A stretch of DNA of 41,663 nt from Desulfobacterales bacterium (lineage in GTDB: Bacteria; Desulfobacterota; Desulfovibrionia; Desulfovibrionales; Desulfothermaceae), in assembly GCA_027064715.1 (NCBI GenBank), contig JAMOPG010000137.1:1-41663 (forward strand), given 5' to 3'. The notes below the pieces were generated by a model, which did no database searches, was not told the DNA's origin, and worked only from the letters and a program-made list of their open reading frames with translations. This document shows positions 8,360-17,434 of this stretch, one piece after another. Positions within the stretch are counted from its first letter, which is position 1, and each line of letters opens with the position of its first letter. A program made the position numbers and the translations under genes.

Positions 8360-10939
8360 AATTGCATCCTTTAATTTTTCAAGAGAATAGGGTTTTTGGA
8401 TAAGTTTAATGTTTTCTTTATGCAAATCTTTTAATTCTGCTATAGAATCTTTTGAATATCCACTGGATATAATAACTTTTTGCTTGGGATCTATTTGAAA
8501 TATCCTTTTTAGCACTTCTGTACCAGAAAGCCCTGGTAGATTTATATCTAGTACTACTACATCTATGCCTTTGTGTTCATTTTCATACATCTCAATAGCA
8601 AGGGTTCCACTACTAGCACTTATCACATTAAATCCAATTTCTTGTAAAAAGGTAGTTGTCATCTCAAGTATCATCTCTTCATCTTCAACAAGGAATACCT
8701 TAATAATTTCTGTAGATATATCTTTTTCTTTTTTGTTTAATTTATCTTTGTTGGAACTATCTTTCTTTTCTCCAGTTGATACAGTAGGAAAATATATTTT
8801 AAACGTAGTACCCTTACCAACCTCAGAATCACAAAAAATATATCCATTGTGATTATCTATTACCTTTTTAACTATAGACATACCAAGACCTGTTCCTTTT
8901 ATCGGACCTTTTGTTGTAAAAAAGGGATCAAAAATTTTAGATTTTGTATCTGCATCCATTCCACATCCAGTATCTTCAATTTCAACTACCACATATTCAC
9001 CTGTAAACATGTCATTGTTTTCGTATATATATTCCATTGTACTTTTTATATAAATTGTTCCGCTATTTTTTGATTCCATTGCATCCATTGCATTTTGAAT
9101 AAGATTCATAATCATCTGTTGAATTCCTGTATAATCTCCGAGTATATTTTTTATATCTTCTTTTAAGTGTAATTCTAGATTGATATTTTTGGGTAATATT
9201 GAACTAAATAACCCTGACACATCTTTTATTACATTATTAATATCTATACTACTAAATTTTTCCTCCTTGGTCTTTCCATATGTTAAGAGTTCCTTAACAA
9301 TCTTAGCTCCCCTTTGTACCAAGTTTTCCAGATTGGCATATGCCCTTTTTCCCCTTTCACTTAAAACTTCTTTACCTAGCAGAAAAAGATTTCCAGATAT
9401 TCCCTGCAATATATTATTGAAATCATGGGCAATACCACTGGCCATAAGTCCTATGCCTTCCAATCGCTGAGCCCTTTTTAATTGTTCTTCCAATTGCAAA
9501 TTTAATTTCTGAATTTCTTTTATAGGACCAAGGTTCATAAATGATATCACGTAAAATTCTTTAGATTGGACGTTGGCTACATTACATAAAAGATCTAAAG
9601 TCTCATTCATTTCATTTTTTGCTTTTATCTCAAAAGGTGGCAATGAATGTTGTTTGATGTGTGGTAAAGTTAAGACACTATTTTTTAATACCTTAGCATA
9701 ATGCTCATCTATAAAATCTTGCAAATTTCTCTTGGAGATTAAAAGATCTCTATTTATTTTAAAAAGCTCTTCAAATGTCTTATTAACATCTATTATGTTA
9801 AAGTCTTTATCAATTATAGCAGCAGCTGAAGGACCCAGCTCAAAGATTGTCCTATAGTACTCTCTATTTTTTTCTATCTCCTTGTAAAGTCTCTTTTTTT
9901 CAGTAACATCCCTGACAATTCCAGAAAAACCCCTGGGATTTCCTTGTTCATCTCTTATTAGTCTAACAGACATCTCAATATTCTTTAGATTACCCTTTTG
10001 TGTGTATATATCAAAATCTTCCATTTGAATTGACTGGCCTGTTAAATACACCTTATGAAAGACCTTAAACAACTTTTGTGCACTTTCAGGCGGGGTAAAG
10101 GATTTGTAATGGATAGATTGAAGATGTCCTAACTCATTTGCCTCGAAAATCTTTAACAAAGCCCTGTTCCAAAAAACCAACTTGCCCTTTAGATCTGTCT
10201 CAAAATATCCTTCCTCCATATTCTCTAAAATTTCTCTATATTTACTTTCACTTTTTTTTAGTTCTTCTTCTAAAGCCATTTTATTTGTAATATCCACAAT
10301 AGAAATAATTCCTGCAGGCCTTCCCAACAAAGTTGTATAGCCTCCACTCAAATACACCCATCTAATATTTCCATCTTTTCTAATAATCTTAAAAGAATAA
10401 GGGGGAATCTCTTCCCCCTTTTGGCGTCTAAGACCCCTTTGTTTAACCATTTCTCTATGATCTGGATGCACTATATCCCAAAATTTTAACTTATAAAACT
10501 CTTCTAAAGGATAACCAGTTATCTCTTCCACAGCAGGATTTGCATATACCCATTTATTTTCTTGATGTACTAAAATGCCAATTTTTGTTGATTTTGTTAA
10601 TGCAGTAAATAACTCTGCTCTATCTTCTAACGACACTGGTGTCTGATCTATCTCTCCTATTGATTTCATTGTTAATAGGATACAATTAATTTCTTTGTCT
10701 ATGTCTAAAGGAGATATGATTATCTCTAATTTAATGTCATTTTTGCAGATAGTGGCCAAAGAAATTACATAAACTACTTCTCTCTTAATATCTTGAATAT
10801 CTTCTGGGCAGTGAGATACTACAAAATTAACTACTTCATTTATATCCTTTTTCCCACCACAAGACTTTAAAATATTTTCTACATAATCATTTTTGTAAAT
10901 TATAACACCATCTTTTAAAATTATAATACCAATATTCAT
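8336..10939 (-). CDS. Soluble multi-PAS hybrid sensor histidine kinase with receiver domain
   Basis: An 867-residue hybrid kinase with no transmembrane segment, so it senses a cytoplasmic signal. Its order is a short N-terminal PAS-like region, then PAS domains at roughly 110-230 (ends SIVDITNKMALEEEL), 235-355 (ends GIVRDVTEKKRLYKEI) and 360-480. A coiled segment follows, then a HisKA-type dimerisation motif with the phospho-accepting His in ASGIAHDFNN (about residue 504). The ATP-binding domain has NLIQNAMDAM, DTGCGMD and GTGLGMSIV. A C-terminal receiver has its phospho-acceptor Asp in VVVLDINLPG (about 797) and a conserved Lys in LIQKPYS. There is no output domain, so a phosphotransfer partner is needed. 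It follows the ACT gene by 17 bases with no clear ribosome site, suggesting coupling to paaK-ACT. Ligand unknown. Confidence 0.93.
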   Translation of the reverse strand: MNIGIIILKDGVIIYKNDYVENILKSCGGKKDINEVVNFVVSHCPEDIQDIKREVVYVISLATICKNDIKLEIIISPLDIDKEINCILLTMKSIGEIDQTPVSLEDRAELFTALTKSTKIGILVHQENKWVYANPAVEEITGYPLEEFYKLKFWDIVHPDHREMVKQRGLRRQKGEEIPPYSFKIIRKDGNIRWVYLSGGYTTLLGRPAGIISIVDITNKMALEEELKKSESKYREILENMEEGYFETDLKGKLVFWNRALLKIFEANELGHLQSIHYKSFTPPESAQKLFKVFHKVYLTGQSIQMEDFDIYTQKGNLKNIEMSVRLIRDEQGNPRGFSGIVRDVTEKKRLYKEIEKNREYYRTIFELGPSAAAIIDKDFNIIDVNKTFEELFKINRDLLISKRNLQDFIDEHYAKVLKNSVLTLPHIKQHSLPPFEIKAKNEMNETLDLLCNVANVQSKEFYVISFMNLGPIKEIQKLNLQLEEQLKRAQRLEGIGLMASGIAHDFNNILQGISGNLFLLGKEVLSERGKRAYANLENLVQRGAKIVKELLTYGKTKEEKFSSIDINNVIKDVSGLFSSILPKNINLELHLKEDIKNILGDYTGIQQMIMNLIQNAMDAMESKNSGTIYIKSTMEYIYENNDMFTGEYVVVEIEDTGCGMDADTKSKIFDPFFTTKGPIKGTGLGMSIVKKVIDNHNGYIFCDSEVGKGTTFKIYFPTVSTGEKKDSSNKDKLNKKEKDISTEIIKVFLVEDEEMILEMTTTFLQEIGFNVISASSGTLAIEMYENEHKGIDVVVLDINLPGLSGTEVLKRIFQIDPKQKVIISSGYSKDSIAELKDLHKENIKLIQKPYSLEKLKDAILELLKPS

Positions 10940-10956
10940 ATAATTAAATTGTCTTC

Positions 10957-11388
10957 TTAAAGATTGTATAATTCATCTCCAGATAGTACTTTAATACCTG
11001 CCTTGGTCAATATCTCTATTGCTTGATCAGTTCTATCAAAACGAAATATCAGCACTGCATTTTTACTAGATTGTTGAACAAATGCATACATATATTCTAC
11101 ATTTATCTGTTCTTCTCCAAGTACCTTTAATACATTATGGAGCCCACCTGGTTCGTCTTTTACTTCCACAGCAACAACAGTTGTCCTTCCAACAGTAAAC
11201 CCATGTTGTTTCAATGTTTGTTTGGCCTTTTCTGTGTCTGATACAATCAACCTCAAAATTCCAAAGTCTGATGTGTCAGCCAGTGACAATGCTCTTATGT
11301 TTATCCCAGCATCAGCAAGTGCCTTTGTTACATCACATAGTCTTCCAGCCCTATTTTCTAAAAACACAGAAAGCTGTTCTAATTTCAT
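10957..11388 (-). CDS. Tandem ACT-domain regulatory protein
   Basis: A 143-residue protein made of two ACT repeats: the first about residues 1-65, with [26 protein letters not shown], and the second about 70-135, with [33 protein letters not shown] domains bind amino acids or related ligands. The frame is open 13 codons further upstream, but the ATG at 11386-11388 is chosen because GGAGGA lies just upstream and the first ACT strand begins there (MKLEQLSVF). It follows paaK by 13 bases. Stand-alone double-ACT proteins next to PaaK-type ligases are a familiar pairing, probably sensing an aromatic or branched amino acid or the ligase substrate. The ligand cannot be read from the sequence. Confidence 0.9.
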   Translation of the reverse strand: MKLEQLSVFLENRAGRLCDVTKALADAGINIRALSLADTSDFGILRLIVSDTEKAKQTLKQHGFTVGRTTVVAVEVKDEPGGLHNVLKVLGEEQINVEYMYAFVQQSSKNAVLIFRFDRTDQAIEILTKAGIKVLSGDELYNL

Positions 11389-11401
11389 GACTATTCCTCC
11401 A

Positions 11402-12709
11402 TTATTGTTTTTTGTCTCTAAGATCAATTATCCTCTTAGCCTTACCTTCTGATCTTACAATGGATTTTGGTTCAACTAATCTCACCTTTGTTGTAACTCC
11501 TAAAAATTCTTTAATATTCTTTTGTATCTTTTTTTCTAACATCTGAAGACTTTTTATCTTGTCTGAAAAGATCCGTTCATCCACCTCTACTTGGACCTCT
11601 AAGGTATCCATGGAATCTTCCCTTCTTAAAATCAGCTGATAATGAGGGCTAAGTCCTTCTGTTTCAAGAAGTATTGCCTCAATCTGGGATGGAAATACAT
11701 TTACTCCCCTAATAATCAACATATCATCAGAGCGTCCAAGCACCTTGTTCATTTTGATATGTGTCCTTCCACATTTGCAGGGCACAGGATTTAATGATGT
11801 TAAATCTCTAGTGCGGTATCTAATTAATGGCTGTGCCTCTTTTGTTATAGTAGTTATTACCAATTCTCCTTTTTCTCCATATGGCAATGGTTCTAAGGTC
11901 TCAGGATCAATTATCTCTACCAAAAAGTGATCTTCCCAAATATGAAGTCCATTTTGTGCTTCTCTACACTCTATGGCAACACCAGGACCCATGACCTCGG
12001 ATAATCCATAGATATCTAAAGCCTTAAGATTGAGTTTGGCCTCAATTTCCCTTCTCATCTCCTCTGTCCATGGCTCTGCACCAAATATTCCTGTATGGAG
12101 TGATAAGTCTTTAAAATCAACACCTGCTTCCTGGGCTACATCGTAAAGATGTAAAGCATAGGAAGGGGTACAGCAAATAACTGTTGCCTTAAAATCATTT
12201 AAAAGCATAATCTGTCTTTTTGTACCACCACCAGATACAGGGACAATGGTTGCTCCCAGTTTTTCAGCACCATAGTGAGTGCCAAGACCACCAGTAAAAA
12301 GTCCATAACCATAGGCATTGTGTATAATGTCCCTTCTCGTTACACCTGCAGCCATTAAAGAGCGTGCCATAAGCTCTGCCCAGTTGTTTACATCCCTTTG
12401 AGTATATCCCACTACTGTGCTCTTTCCAGTTGTACCAGAAGATGCATGGATCCTCACAACATTTTCCTTTGGCACTGAAAAGAGCCCAAAGGGATAATTA
12501 TTTCTTAAATCCTGCTTTTCAGTAAAAGGTAGGTACTTGACATCAGACAAAGATCTTATATGCTCTGGTCTAACACCAAGTTCGTCAAATTTTTTTCTAT
12601 AAAAAGGCACATTATAATAAACCTTTTCAACCACATCCTTCAGCCTCTTAAGCTGGAGTGCCTCAAGCTCTTCTCTAGGTAAGGTTTCTTTTTCTACATC
12701 ATACATCAT
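11402..12709 (-). CDS. Phenylacetate-CoA ligase family (PaaK-type AMP-forming ligase)
   Basis: A 435-residue adenylate-forming CoA ligase, converting an aryl acid such as phenylacetate to its CoA thioester. It has the N-terminal [12 protein letters not shown] region, the phosphate-binding loop [10 protein letters not shown] (about residue 90), and [13 protein letters not shown]. The hinge [10 protein letters not shown] and the C-terminal [13 protein letters not shown] with the catalytic Lys follow. CKCGRTH is the characteristic Cys-containing loop of the family. The ATG has AGGAGG upstream. In anaerobes this family often acts with indolepyruvate:ferredoxin oxidoreductase in aromatic amino-acid fermentation, but no ior genes lie here, so the substrate is an inference. 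First gene of an operon with the ACT protein and hybrid kinase. Confidence 0.93.
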   Translation of the reverse strand: MMYDVEKETLPREELEALQLKRLKDVVEKVYYNVPFYRKKFDELGVRPEHIRSLSDVKYLPFTEKQDLRNNYPFGLFSVPKENVVRIHASSGTTGKSTVVGYTQRDVNNWAELMARSLMAAGVTRRDIIHNAYGYGLFTGGLGTHYGAEKLGATIVPVSGGGTKRQIMLLNDFKATVICCTPSYALHLYDVAQEAGVDFKDLSLHTGIFGAEPWTEEMRREIEAKLNLKALDIYGLSEVMGPGVAIECREAQNGLHIWEDHFLVEIIDPETLEPLPYGEKGELVITTITKEAQPLIRYRTRDLTSLNPVPCKCGRTHIKMNKVLGRSDDMLIIRGVNVFPSQIEAILLETEGLSPHYQLILRREDSMDTLEVQVEVDERIFSDKIKSLQMLEKKIQKNIKEFLGVTTKVRLVEPKSIVRSEGKAKRIIDLRDKKQ

Positions 12710-12890
12710 ATTTTCGCCTCCTAAAAAGATTTTTTGACTAATGGACAGAAAGAGATTAATGTCTGTTTAACTGTTTAGCTTAAAATATTTTTGTGTGTCA
12801 ATAGAACTATGGTATTGAGGTCAATTTTGACTATGAATAAATTAACTAATAAGTCAATAAAAATAATTTAATGGAGGAAGCAGTCAAAAC
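12710..12890. promoter_or_regulatory. Divergent intergenic region with promoters for paaK (minus) and rsfS (plus)
   Basis: 181 bases with no gene. For paaK, a perfect TTGACA reads on the minus strand at 12796-12801, with only a weak -10 match 17-18 bases on. For rsfS, TTGAGG (12815-12820) and TAAATT (12838-12843) are 17 bases apart, about 47 bases before the ATG. GGAGG precedes the rsfS ATG at 12873-12877 and AGGAGG precedes paaK. A small inverted repeat GTCAA-TT-TTGAC at 12820-12831 sits between the two promoters and could be an operator. Confidence 0.4.
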
Positions 12891-13286
12891 ATGTTAGCTC
12901 AAACTATACAAACAAATGAACTCCTTATTGAAAAGATAGAGACAATTGCAAAATGGTTAGCAGAGAAAAAGGCAAAACACATAGTGGCCTTAGATATTAG
13001 AGAATTTGGATCTATCACAGATGTGTTAATGATAGCATCAGGTGTTAACATTAGACACAATCAAGCACTTGCTGACTGGATTTTAGAAAAGATTTCAGAG
13101 AAAAGATGGGAATATTTAGGCATGGAAGGGTACAAGGTGGGAAATTGGATTTTAATTGATTTAAACGAGATAATTGTGCACATCTTTTTAGAAGAAACCA
13201 GGGAATTTTATAATATTGAAGGCCTTTGGAGAAAGGCAAAAGAGATAGACCTTAACTTAGGAGATATAAATAATGACAATGGTTAA
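12891..13286 (+). CDS. rsfS: Ribosomal silencing factor RsfS
   Basis: A 131-residue RsfS/YbeB/Iojap protein, which binds ribosomal protein uL14 and blocks 30S-50S joining when nutrients are scarce. The family core is plain: KAKHIVALDIREFGSITDVLMIASG, RHNQALADWI, GMEGYKVGNWILIDLNEIIVHIFLEETREFYNIEGLW. The ATG has GGAGGAAG upstream. Its end overlaps the start of gpmI by 14 bases, so the two are coupled. It is the first gene of the operon that runs through gpmI and the zinc-ribbon gene to the cysK fusion. Confidence 0.96.
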   Translation: MLAQTIQTNELLIEKIETIAKWLAEKKAKHIVALDIREFGSITDVLMIASGVNIRHNQALADWILEKISEKRWEYLGMEGYKVGNWILIDLNEIIVHIFLEETREFYNIEGLWRKAKEIDLNLGDINNDNG

Positions 13287-14820
13287 GCCTACTATTTTAC
13301 TAATTTTAGATGGATGGGGACTGGGAGAAAAAGATCCTAAAAAAAATGCTGTTTACAAAGCCAACACACCACACTTAGATTATCTTCTTGATAATTTTCC
13401 ATGGAGCAAATTGATTTGTTGTGGTGAAGAGGTTGGGCTACCTAAAGGCCAGATGGGAAACTCAGAAGTGGGACATTTAAATATTGGAGCAGGTAGGATT
13501 GTATATCAAGACATTGTTCGGATTGATAAATCTATTGAAGATGGTTCTTTTTTTGAAAATAAGACATTAAATAAGCTTATATCAAAGGTAAAAGAAAATA
13601 ACTCAACACTTCATCTTATGGGGCTTTTATCTGACGGAGGGGTTCATAGTCATGAAAATCATGTCTATGCCCTGTTAGAGCTAGCAAAAAGATCTGGTTT
13701 AAAAGAGGTGGTTATACACTGTTTTTTAGATGGAAGGGATACACCTCCAACATCTGGAGCTGGTTATTTAGAAAAACTTCAAAATAAAACGAAAGAGATT
13801 GGGGTAGGAAGGATAGGTTCAGTTGTAGGAAGATATTATGCAATGGACAGGGACAAAAGGTGGGATAGGACAAAGATCGCCTATGATATGTTCACAAAAG
13901 GTGAGGGAGAAAAGATAAAAGACCCAGTGGAAGCAGTAAGTTTAGCATACAAACAAGGAGAAACAGATGAATTTATAAAGCCTAGAGTTGTGGTTGATTC
14001 AAAGGGTGAGCCTGTTGGGCTTATCAAAGATAAAGATGGGATATTTTTCTTTAATTTTAGGGCTGATAGGGCAAGACAGTTAGTTTTAAGTTTATTTAAA
14101 GAAGATTTTAAAGAATTTAAAAGAGATATATGGCCAGATCTATGTATGATTGCCACAATGACACAATATGAAAAGGATTTTCCCATAGAGGTTGCCTTTC
14201 CACCTGTATCTCTAAAAAATATCTTTGGAGAAGTATGTTCAAAGATGGGACTAAAACAATTAAGGATTGCAGAAACAGAAAAATATGCCCATGTGACATA
14301 TTTTTTTAATGGTGGAAAAGAGGAGCCCTTTGAGGGAGAAGACAGGGTATTGATTCCTTCTCCAAAAGATGTTGCAACCTATGATCAAAAGCCTGAAATG
14401 AGCGTGTTTGAGATTACTGGGGAGTTAAAAAAGAGGTGGTTATCCAATCAATATGATATTGTCATCTGTAATTTTGCCAATCTTGACATGGTTGGTCATA
14501 CAGGCAATTTTGAGGCAGCAGTGAAGGCGTGTGAAGCTGTGGATAGATGTGTTGGACAAGTCATAAAGATGGTGGATCTTAGAGGTGGAAGACTCTTTGT
14601 TACAGCAGATCATGGAAATGCTGATGAAATGATTGATGAAAATGGAAATGTCCACACTGCTCATAGCAAAAACCCTGTTGCTTTTGTATGGTATGAAGAA
14701 AATGGCAAAATACCTTCTTTGAAAAAAATGGGCAAATTAGGAGACATAGCTCCAACAATCTTGTCTTCATGGGGTGTTGAAATCCCAAAAGAAATGACAG
14801 GTGATGTGTTAATAAAATAG
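13273..14820 (+). CDS. gpmI: 2,3-bisphosphoglycerate-independent phosphoglycerate mutase
   Basis: A 515-residue manganese-dependent mutase interconverting 3- and 2-phosphoglycerate in glycolysis and gluconeogenesis. It has the N-terminal metal-binding ILLILDGWGLGE (D13), and the phosphoserine nucleophile in GQMGNSEVGHLNIGAG (S64). HCFLDGRDTPPTSG, RYYAMDRDKRWDR, FFNFRADRARQL, NFANLDMVGHTGNFEAA and the final metal site FVTADHGNADEM follow. The length is standard. The ATG at 13273 has AGGAG nine bases upstream; a second ATG lies two codons on. The start overlaps the rsfS end, and the zinc-ribbon gene follows after 19 bases. Confidence 0.97.
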   Translation: MTMVKPTILLILDGWGLGEKDPKKNAVYKANTPHLDYLLDNFPWSKLICCGEEVGLPKGQMGNSEVGHLNIGAGRIVYQDIVRIDKSIEDGSFFENKTLNKLISKVKENNSTLHLMGLLSDGGVHSHENHVYALLELAKRSGLKEVVIHCFLDGRDTPPTSGAGYLEKLQNKTKEIGVGRIGSVVGRYYAMDRDKRWDRTKIAYDMFTKGEGEKIKDPVEAVSLAYKQGETDEFIKPRVVVDSKGEPVGLIKDKDGIFFFNFRADRARQLVLSLFKEDFKEFKRDIWPDLCMIATMTQYEKDFPIEVAFPPVSLKNIFGEVCSKMGLKQLRIAETEKYAHVTYFFNGGKEEPFEGEDRVLIPSPKDVATYDQKPEMSVFEITGELKKRWLSNQYDIVICNFANLDMVGHTGNFEAAVKACEAVDRCVGQVIKMVDLRGGRLFVTADHGNADEMIDENGNVHTAHSKNPVAFVWYEENGKIPSLKKMGKLGDIAPTILSSWGVEIPKEMTGDVLIK

Positions 14821-14839
14821 TTAAGTTAGGTGACATTAT

Positions 14840-15079
14840 ATGAAGACCCAAAAGCCCCTTGAACCAGTTAAACCAGAGGGAATGGAGATCATTCTCTATT
14901 ATCCATGTCCTTTTTGTGAGAGAAGGGTACCAATCATTGCCCCAATAGAACCTATTATGGTGAGGTGTGATGCATGCGGCAGGCAGTTTCCTGTTGCACC
15001 TGCTGATGACAAAAGCATTAGATTTATAAAAGTTATTCTAGATTTTGGAAGGGCAGCGATTTCTCCTGATTTTATATAA
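14840..15079 (+). CDS. Small zinc-ribbon protein of unknown function
   Basis: A 79-residue hypothetical protein. It has two CXXC knuckles, CPFC (about residues 23-26) and CDAC (about 43-46), separated by 16 residues rich in Pro and Ile, which fits a compact zinc ribbon. There is no membrane segment or signal peptide. The C-terminal tail IRFIKVILDFGRAAISPDF has no recognisable motif. Its position, 19 bases after gpmI and 21 bases before the cysteine synthase fusion, with normal codon use, supports a real co-transcribed gene. The ribosome site AGGTGA is weak. Function is unknown; a nucleic-acid or protein-binding role is only a guess from the fold. Confidence 0.8.
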   Translation: MKTQKPLEPVKPEGMEIILYYPCPFCERRVPIIAPIEPIMVRCDACGRQFPVAPADDKSIRFIKVILDFGRAAISPDFI

Positions 15080-15100
15080 ACATGGAGGCTTCACCTTAGG

Positions 15101-17434
15101 ATGTTAGGTAAAAGTGTCTTGGACTTAATTGGGAACACCCCTTTAGTTGAAATAAATAGACTAAATCCAAATCCAAAAGTAAAAATTTATGCAAAATTGG
15201 AATATTTTAACCCTGGAGGTTCAATAAAAGACAGGGTGGCCTTGGCAATGATTGAGAGGGCAGAAAGGCTTGGAGAAATCACTGAAGACAAAATAATTAT
15301 AGAGGCCACTTCTGGAAATACAGGGATCGGCCTTGCCATGGTGTGTGCTGTTAAAGGCTATAAACTCATGTTACTTATGCCTGAATCAGCATCAGAAGAA
15401 AGAAAAAGGATTTTGAGGGCATATGGTGCAGAGCTATATTTGACCCCTGGGCATCTTGCCACTGACGGTGCAATAGAAGAGGCATATAGACTAGCAAGGG
15501 AAGAGCCCCATAAATATGTGTTAATGGATCAATTCAATAATCCAGCGTCTATTGATGCCCATTATCATGGGACAGGAGTTGAGATATGGGAACAAACACA
15601 AGGCAAGGTAACCCATGTTGTAGCAGCCCTGGGTACATCTGGCACTGCAATGGGCATCTCTAAAAGATTAAAGGAATTAAATCCTGAGATACAGGTGATT
15701 GGAGTAGAGCCTTATGTTGGCCATTCAATTCAGGGCTTAAAAAATATGCAGGCCTCATACCCACCAGGTATCTTTGAAAGACACAGGCTGGATAAGATAA
15801 TAAATGTAGATGATGACACGGCCTTTGAACTTGCCAGAGAACTTGCCAAAAAAGAAGGCATATTTGTGGGGATGAGCTCAGGTGCAGCATTTGCAGGGGC
15901 CTTAAATGTGGCTAAAGAAATAGAAGAAGGTGTTATAGTTGTTATTTTTCCTGATGGTGGAGATAGATATCTATCTACTTCCCTTTTTGTGCCACCTAAA
16001 AAGCAAGGCATAAAGCTATATAATTTGATAAACAAAAAAAAAGAATTACTCACCTTTGAAGATGAGATGAACCTTTTTACCTTTGGACCATCTGCTGATT
16101 CTCCATTAGATATTGAATCTTTTAGAAGGATTTTGATTCTGGACTTTATTGCAAACTACTTAAAGACAAAAGAAATAGATGTAAAATCTCTTGTTGGAGT
16201 TGCAGATCTTGATGATCAGGCGGTATGCAAAGCAGATCAACTGGAAATGACGCTTGAGCAATTTTCAGATCATTTTATTGAGTTCTTAAATAACTATGGT
16301 AGGAAATTGTTGCTGAATGATGTTGAATTTAAACCTGCTTCCAAGCAACAATCTCTGATGCTCAAGATTACGCAAAATATATTAGACAAAGGGCGGGGTT
16401 ATGAAAAATTGAGGTCAGTTTATTTTGATGTCACCAAAGATAAAGATTATGGGACCATGACAGGAACTGATTTTGATAAATTGATAGTGGGCAAAACCGT
16501 GGAACTAGATACTTATGCCAAAGACAATCCAAGAGATTTTACTCTTCTCAAAAGGGCTACTTTAAAGGATTTAAAAAAAGGGGATTTTATTAAGACCAGA
16601 TGGGGAAATGTGAGGCCAAGCTGGTATCTGCAAATGGGGGCATCAATTGGCACTGATTTAAAAAAAATAGATCTTGTTTTAGGAGGGATGAATCACTTTT
16701 TTCCACATTTAGAAAACCTAAAGGCAATATGGAAGTATGGTCTAAATATTACTCCCAAAAGATGGGCAGTAGTAGGGGCTCCCCATGCAGATGAGCCTGA
16801 ACTCTTAAAAATAGATGAACTGGTAAAATTAGTTACGCCTCAAGCACTGAGGATGTTTCTTTTGTCTCAATCATATCATAAACCCCTTAATATCACTAAA
16901 CAAAATTTGCTTATGTGGCAAAAAAACCAAGATAGAGTTCAGCAGTGTGCAATAAATGTGAAATCTATAAAGGATGAAGTGGGCAGTGTGAGACCTGAGT
17001 TGAATCAGATATTGTATGATCTAAAAAGGAGATTTTATCAGGCTATAGAAGATGATCTAAAGATATATAAGTTCTGGCCATCTCTATTTGATTTTTGCAA
17101 AAAGATAAACCTTTGGTTTTTCAAAAAAGAGTTGACACCAAAAGAGGCAAAACTAATCTGGGATAAACTAAAAGATGTGGAAGGTATTTTAAAGATTATT
17201 GATCATGAAAAACTCCCAGTGTCAACAAAAGGGCTGGATCCACATATCAAAGATTTGCTTGACAAAAGGATGCAAGCAAAGAACAAAAGAGATTTTAAAC
17301 AGGCTGATGAACTGAGGTCCAGGATTAGAGAATCAGGTTATATTGTTGAAGATACACCTTATGGTCAAAGGGTATTTAAAATAAAAAATTTAGATCTTGA
17401 TCCTGGGATCAACTATCATATAAAGAAGATCTGA
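15101..17434 (+). CDS. Cysteine synthase fused to a degenerate cysteinyl-tRNA synthetase-like domain
   Basis: A 777-residue fusion. Residues 1-303 are a fold-II PLP enzyme of the CysK/CysM type: PLP lysine K43 in NPGGSIKDR, TSGNTGIGLAM (70-80), phosphate loop GTSGTAMG (178-185), GMSSGAA (257-263) and PDGGDRYLST (284-293). It should make cysteine from O-acetylserine or a related donor plus sulfide. Residues about 304-777 align along the whole length of CysRS, from KLYNLINKKKE to the C-terminal DFKQADELRSRIRESGYIVEDTPYGQRVF. The catalytic signatures are gone: the YVCG Cys is Phe (LFTFGP, 325-330), HIGH is DIES, WHIECSAM is WYLQMGAS, FPHHENE is FPHLENL, and KMSKS is replaced by ADEPELLK (563-570). 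The frame is uninterrupted, so this looks like a retained pseudo-synthetase. The start has GGAGG upstream. Its last 45 bases overlap the convergent permease gene. Confidence 0.93.
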   Translation: MLGKSVLDLIGNTPLVEINRLNPNPKVKIYAKLEYFNPGGSIKDRVALAMIERAERLGEITEDKIIIEATSGNTGIGLAMVCAVKGYKLMLLMPESASEERKRILRAYGAELYLTPGHLATDGAIEEAYRLAREEPHKYVLMDQFNNPASIDAHYHGTGVEIWEQTQGKVTHVVAALGTSGTAMGISKRLKELNPEIQVIGVEPYVGHSIQGLKNMQASYPPGIFERHRLDKIINVDDDTAFELARELAKKEGIFVGMSSGAAFAGALNVAKEIEEGVIVVIFPDGGDRYLSTSLFVPPKKQGIKLYNLINKKKELLTFEDEMNLFTFGPSADSPLDIESFRRILILDFIANYLKTKEIDVKSLVGVADLDDQAVCKADQLEMTLEQFSDHFIEFLNNYGRKLLLNDVEFKPASKQQSLMLKITQNILDKGRGYEKLRSVYFDVTKDKDYGTMTGTDFDKLIVGKTVELDTYAKDNPRDFTLLKRATLKDLKKGDFIKTRWGNVRPSWYLQMGASIGTDLKKIDLVLGGMNHFFPHLENLKAIWKYGLNITPKRWAVVGAPHADEPELLKIDELVKLVTPQALRMFLLSQSYHKPLNITKQNLLMWQKNQDRVQQCAINVKSIKDEVGSVRPELNQILYDLKRRFYQAIEDDLKIYKFWPSLFDFCKKINLWFFKKELTPKEAKLIWDKLKDVEGILKIIDHEKLPVSTKGLDPHIKDLLDKRMQAKNKRDFKQADELRSRIRESGYIVEDTPYGQRVFKIKNLDLDPGINYHIKKI

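Noticed and set aside
11389-11427. A longer ACT-domain protein starting 13 codons earlier
   Set aside because: The extension contains the GGAGGA ribosome site, runs into the end of paaK, and the ACT fold starts at the later ATG.
12797-12887. Four GTCAA repeats before rsfS that looked like an operator array
   Set aside because: At least two are explained as -35 boxes on one strand or the other; spacing is irregular. Only the small inverted repeat at 12820-12831 remains a weak candidate.
15101-17434. The fusion as a frameshifted or chimeric assembly of separate cysK and cysS genes
   Set aside because: The frame is continuous, the join is clean at about residue 303, and the synthetase part has lost its motifs by substitution throughout, not at one break.
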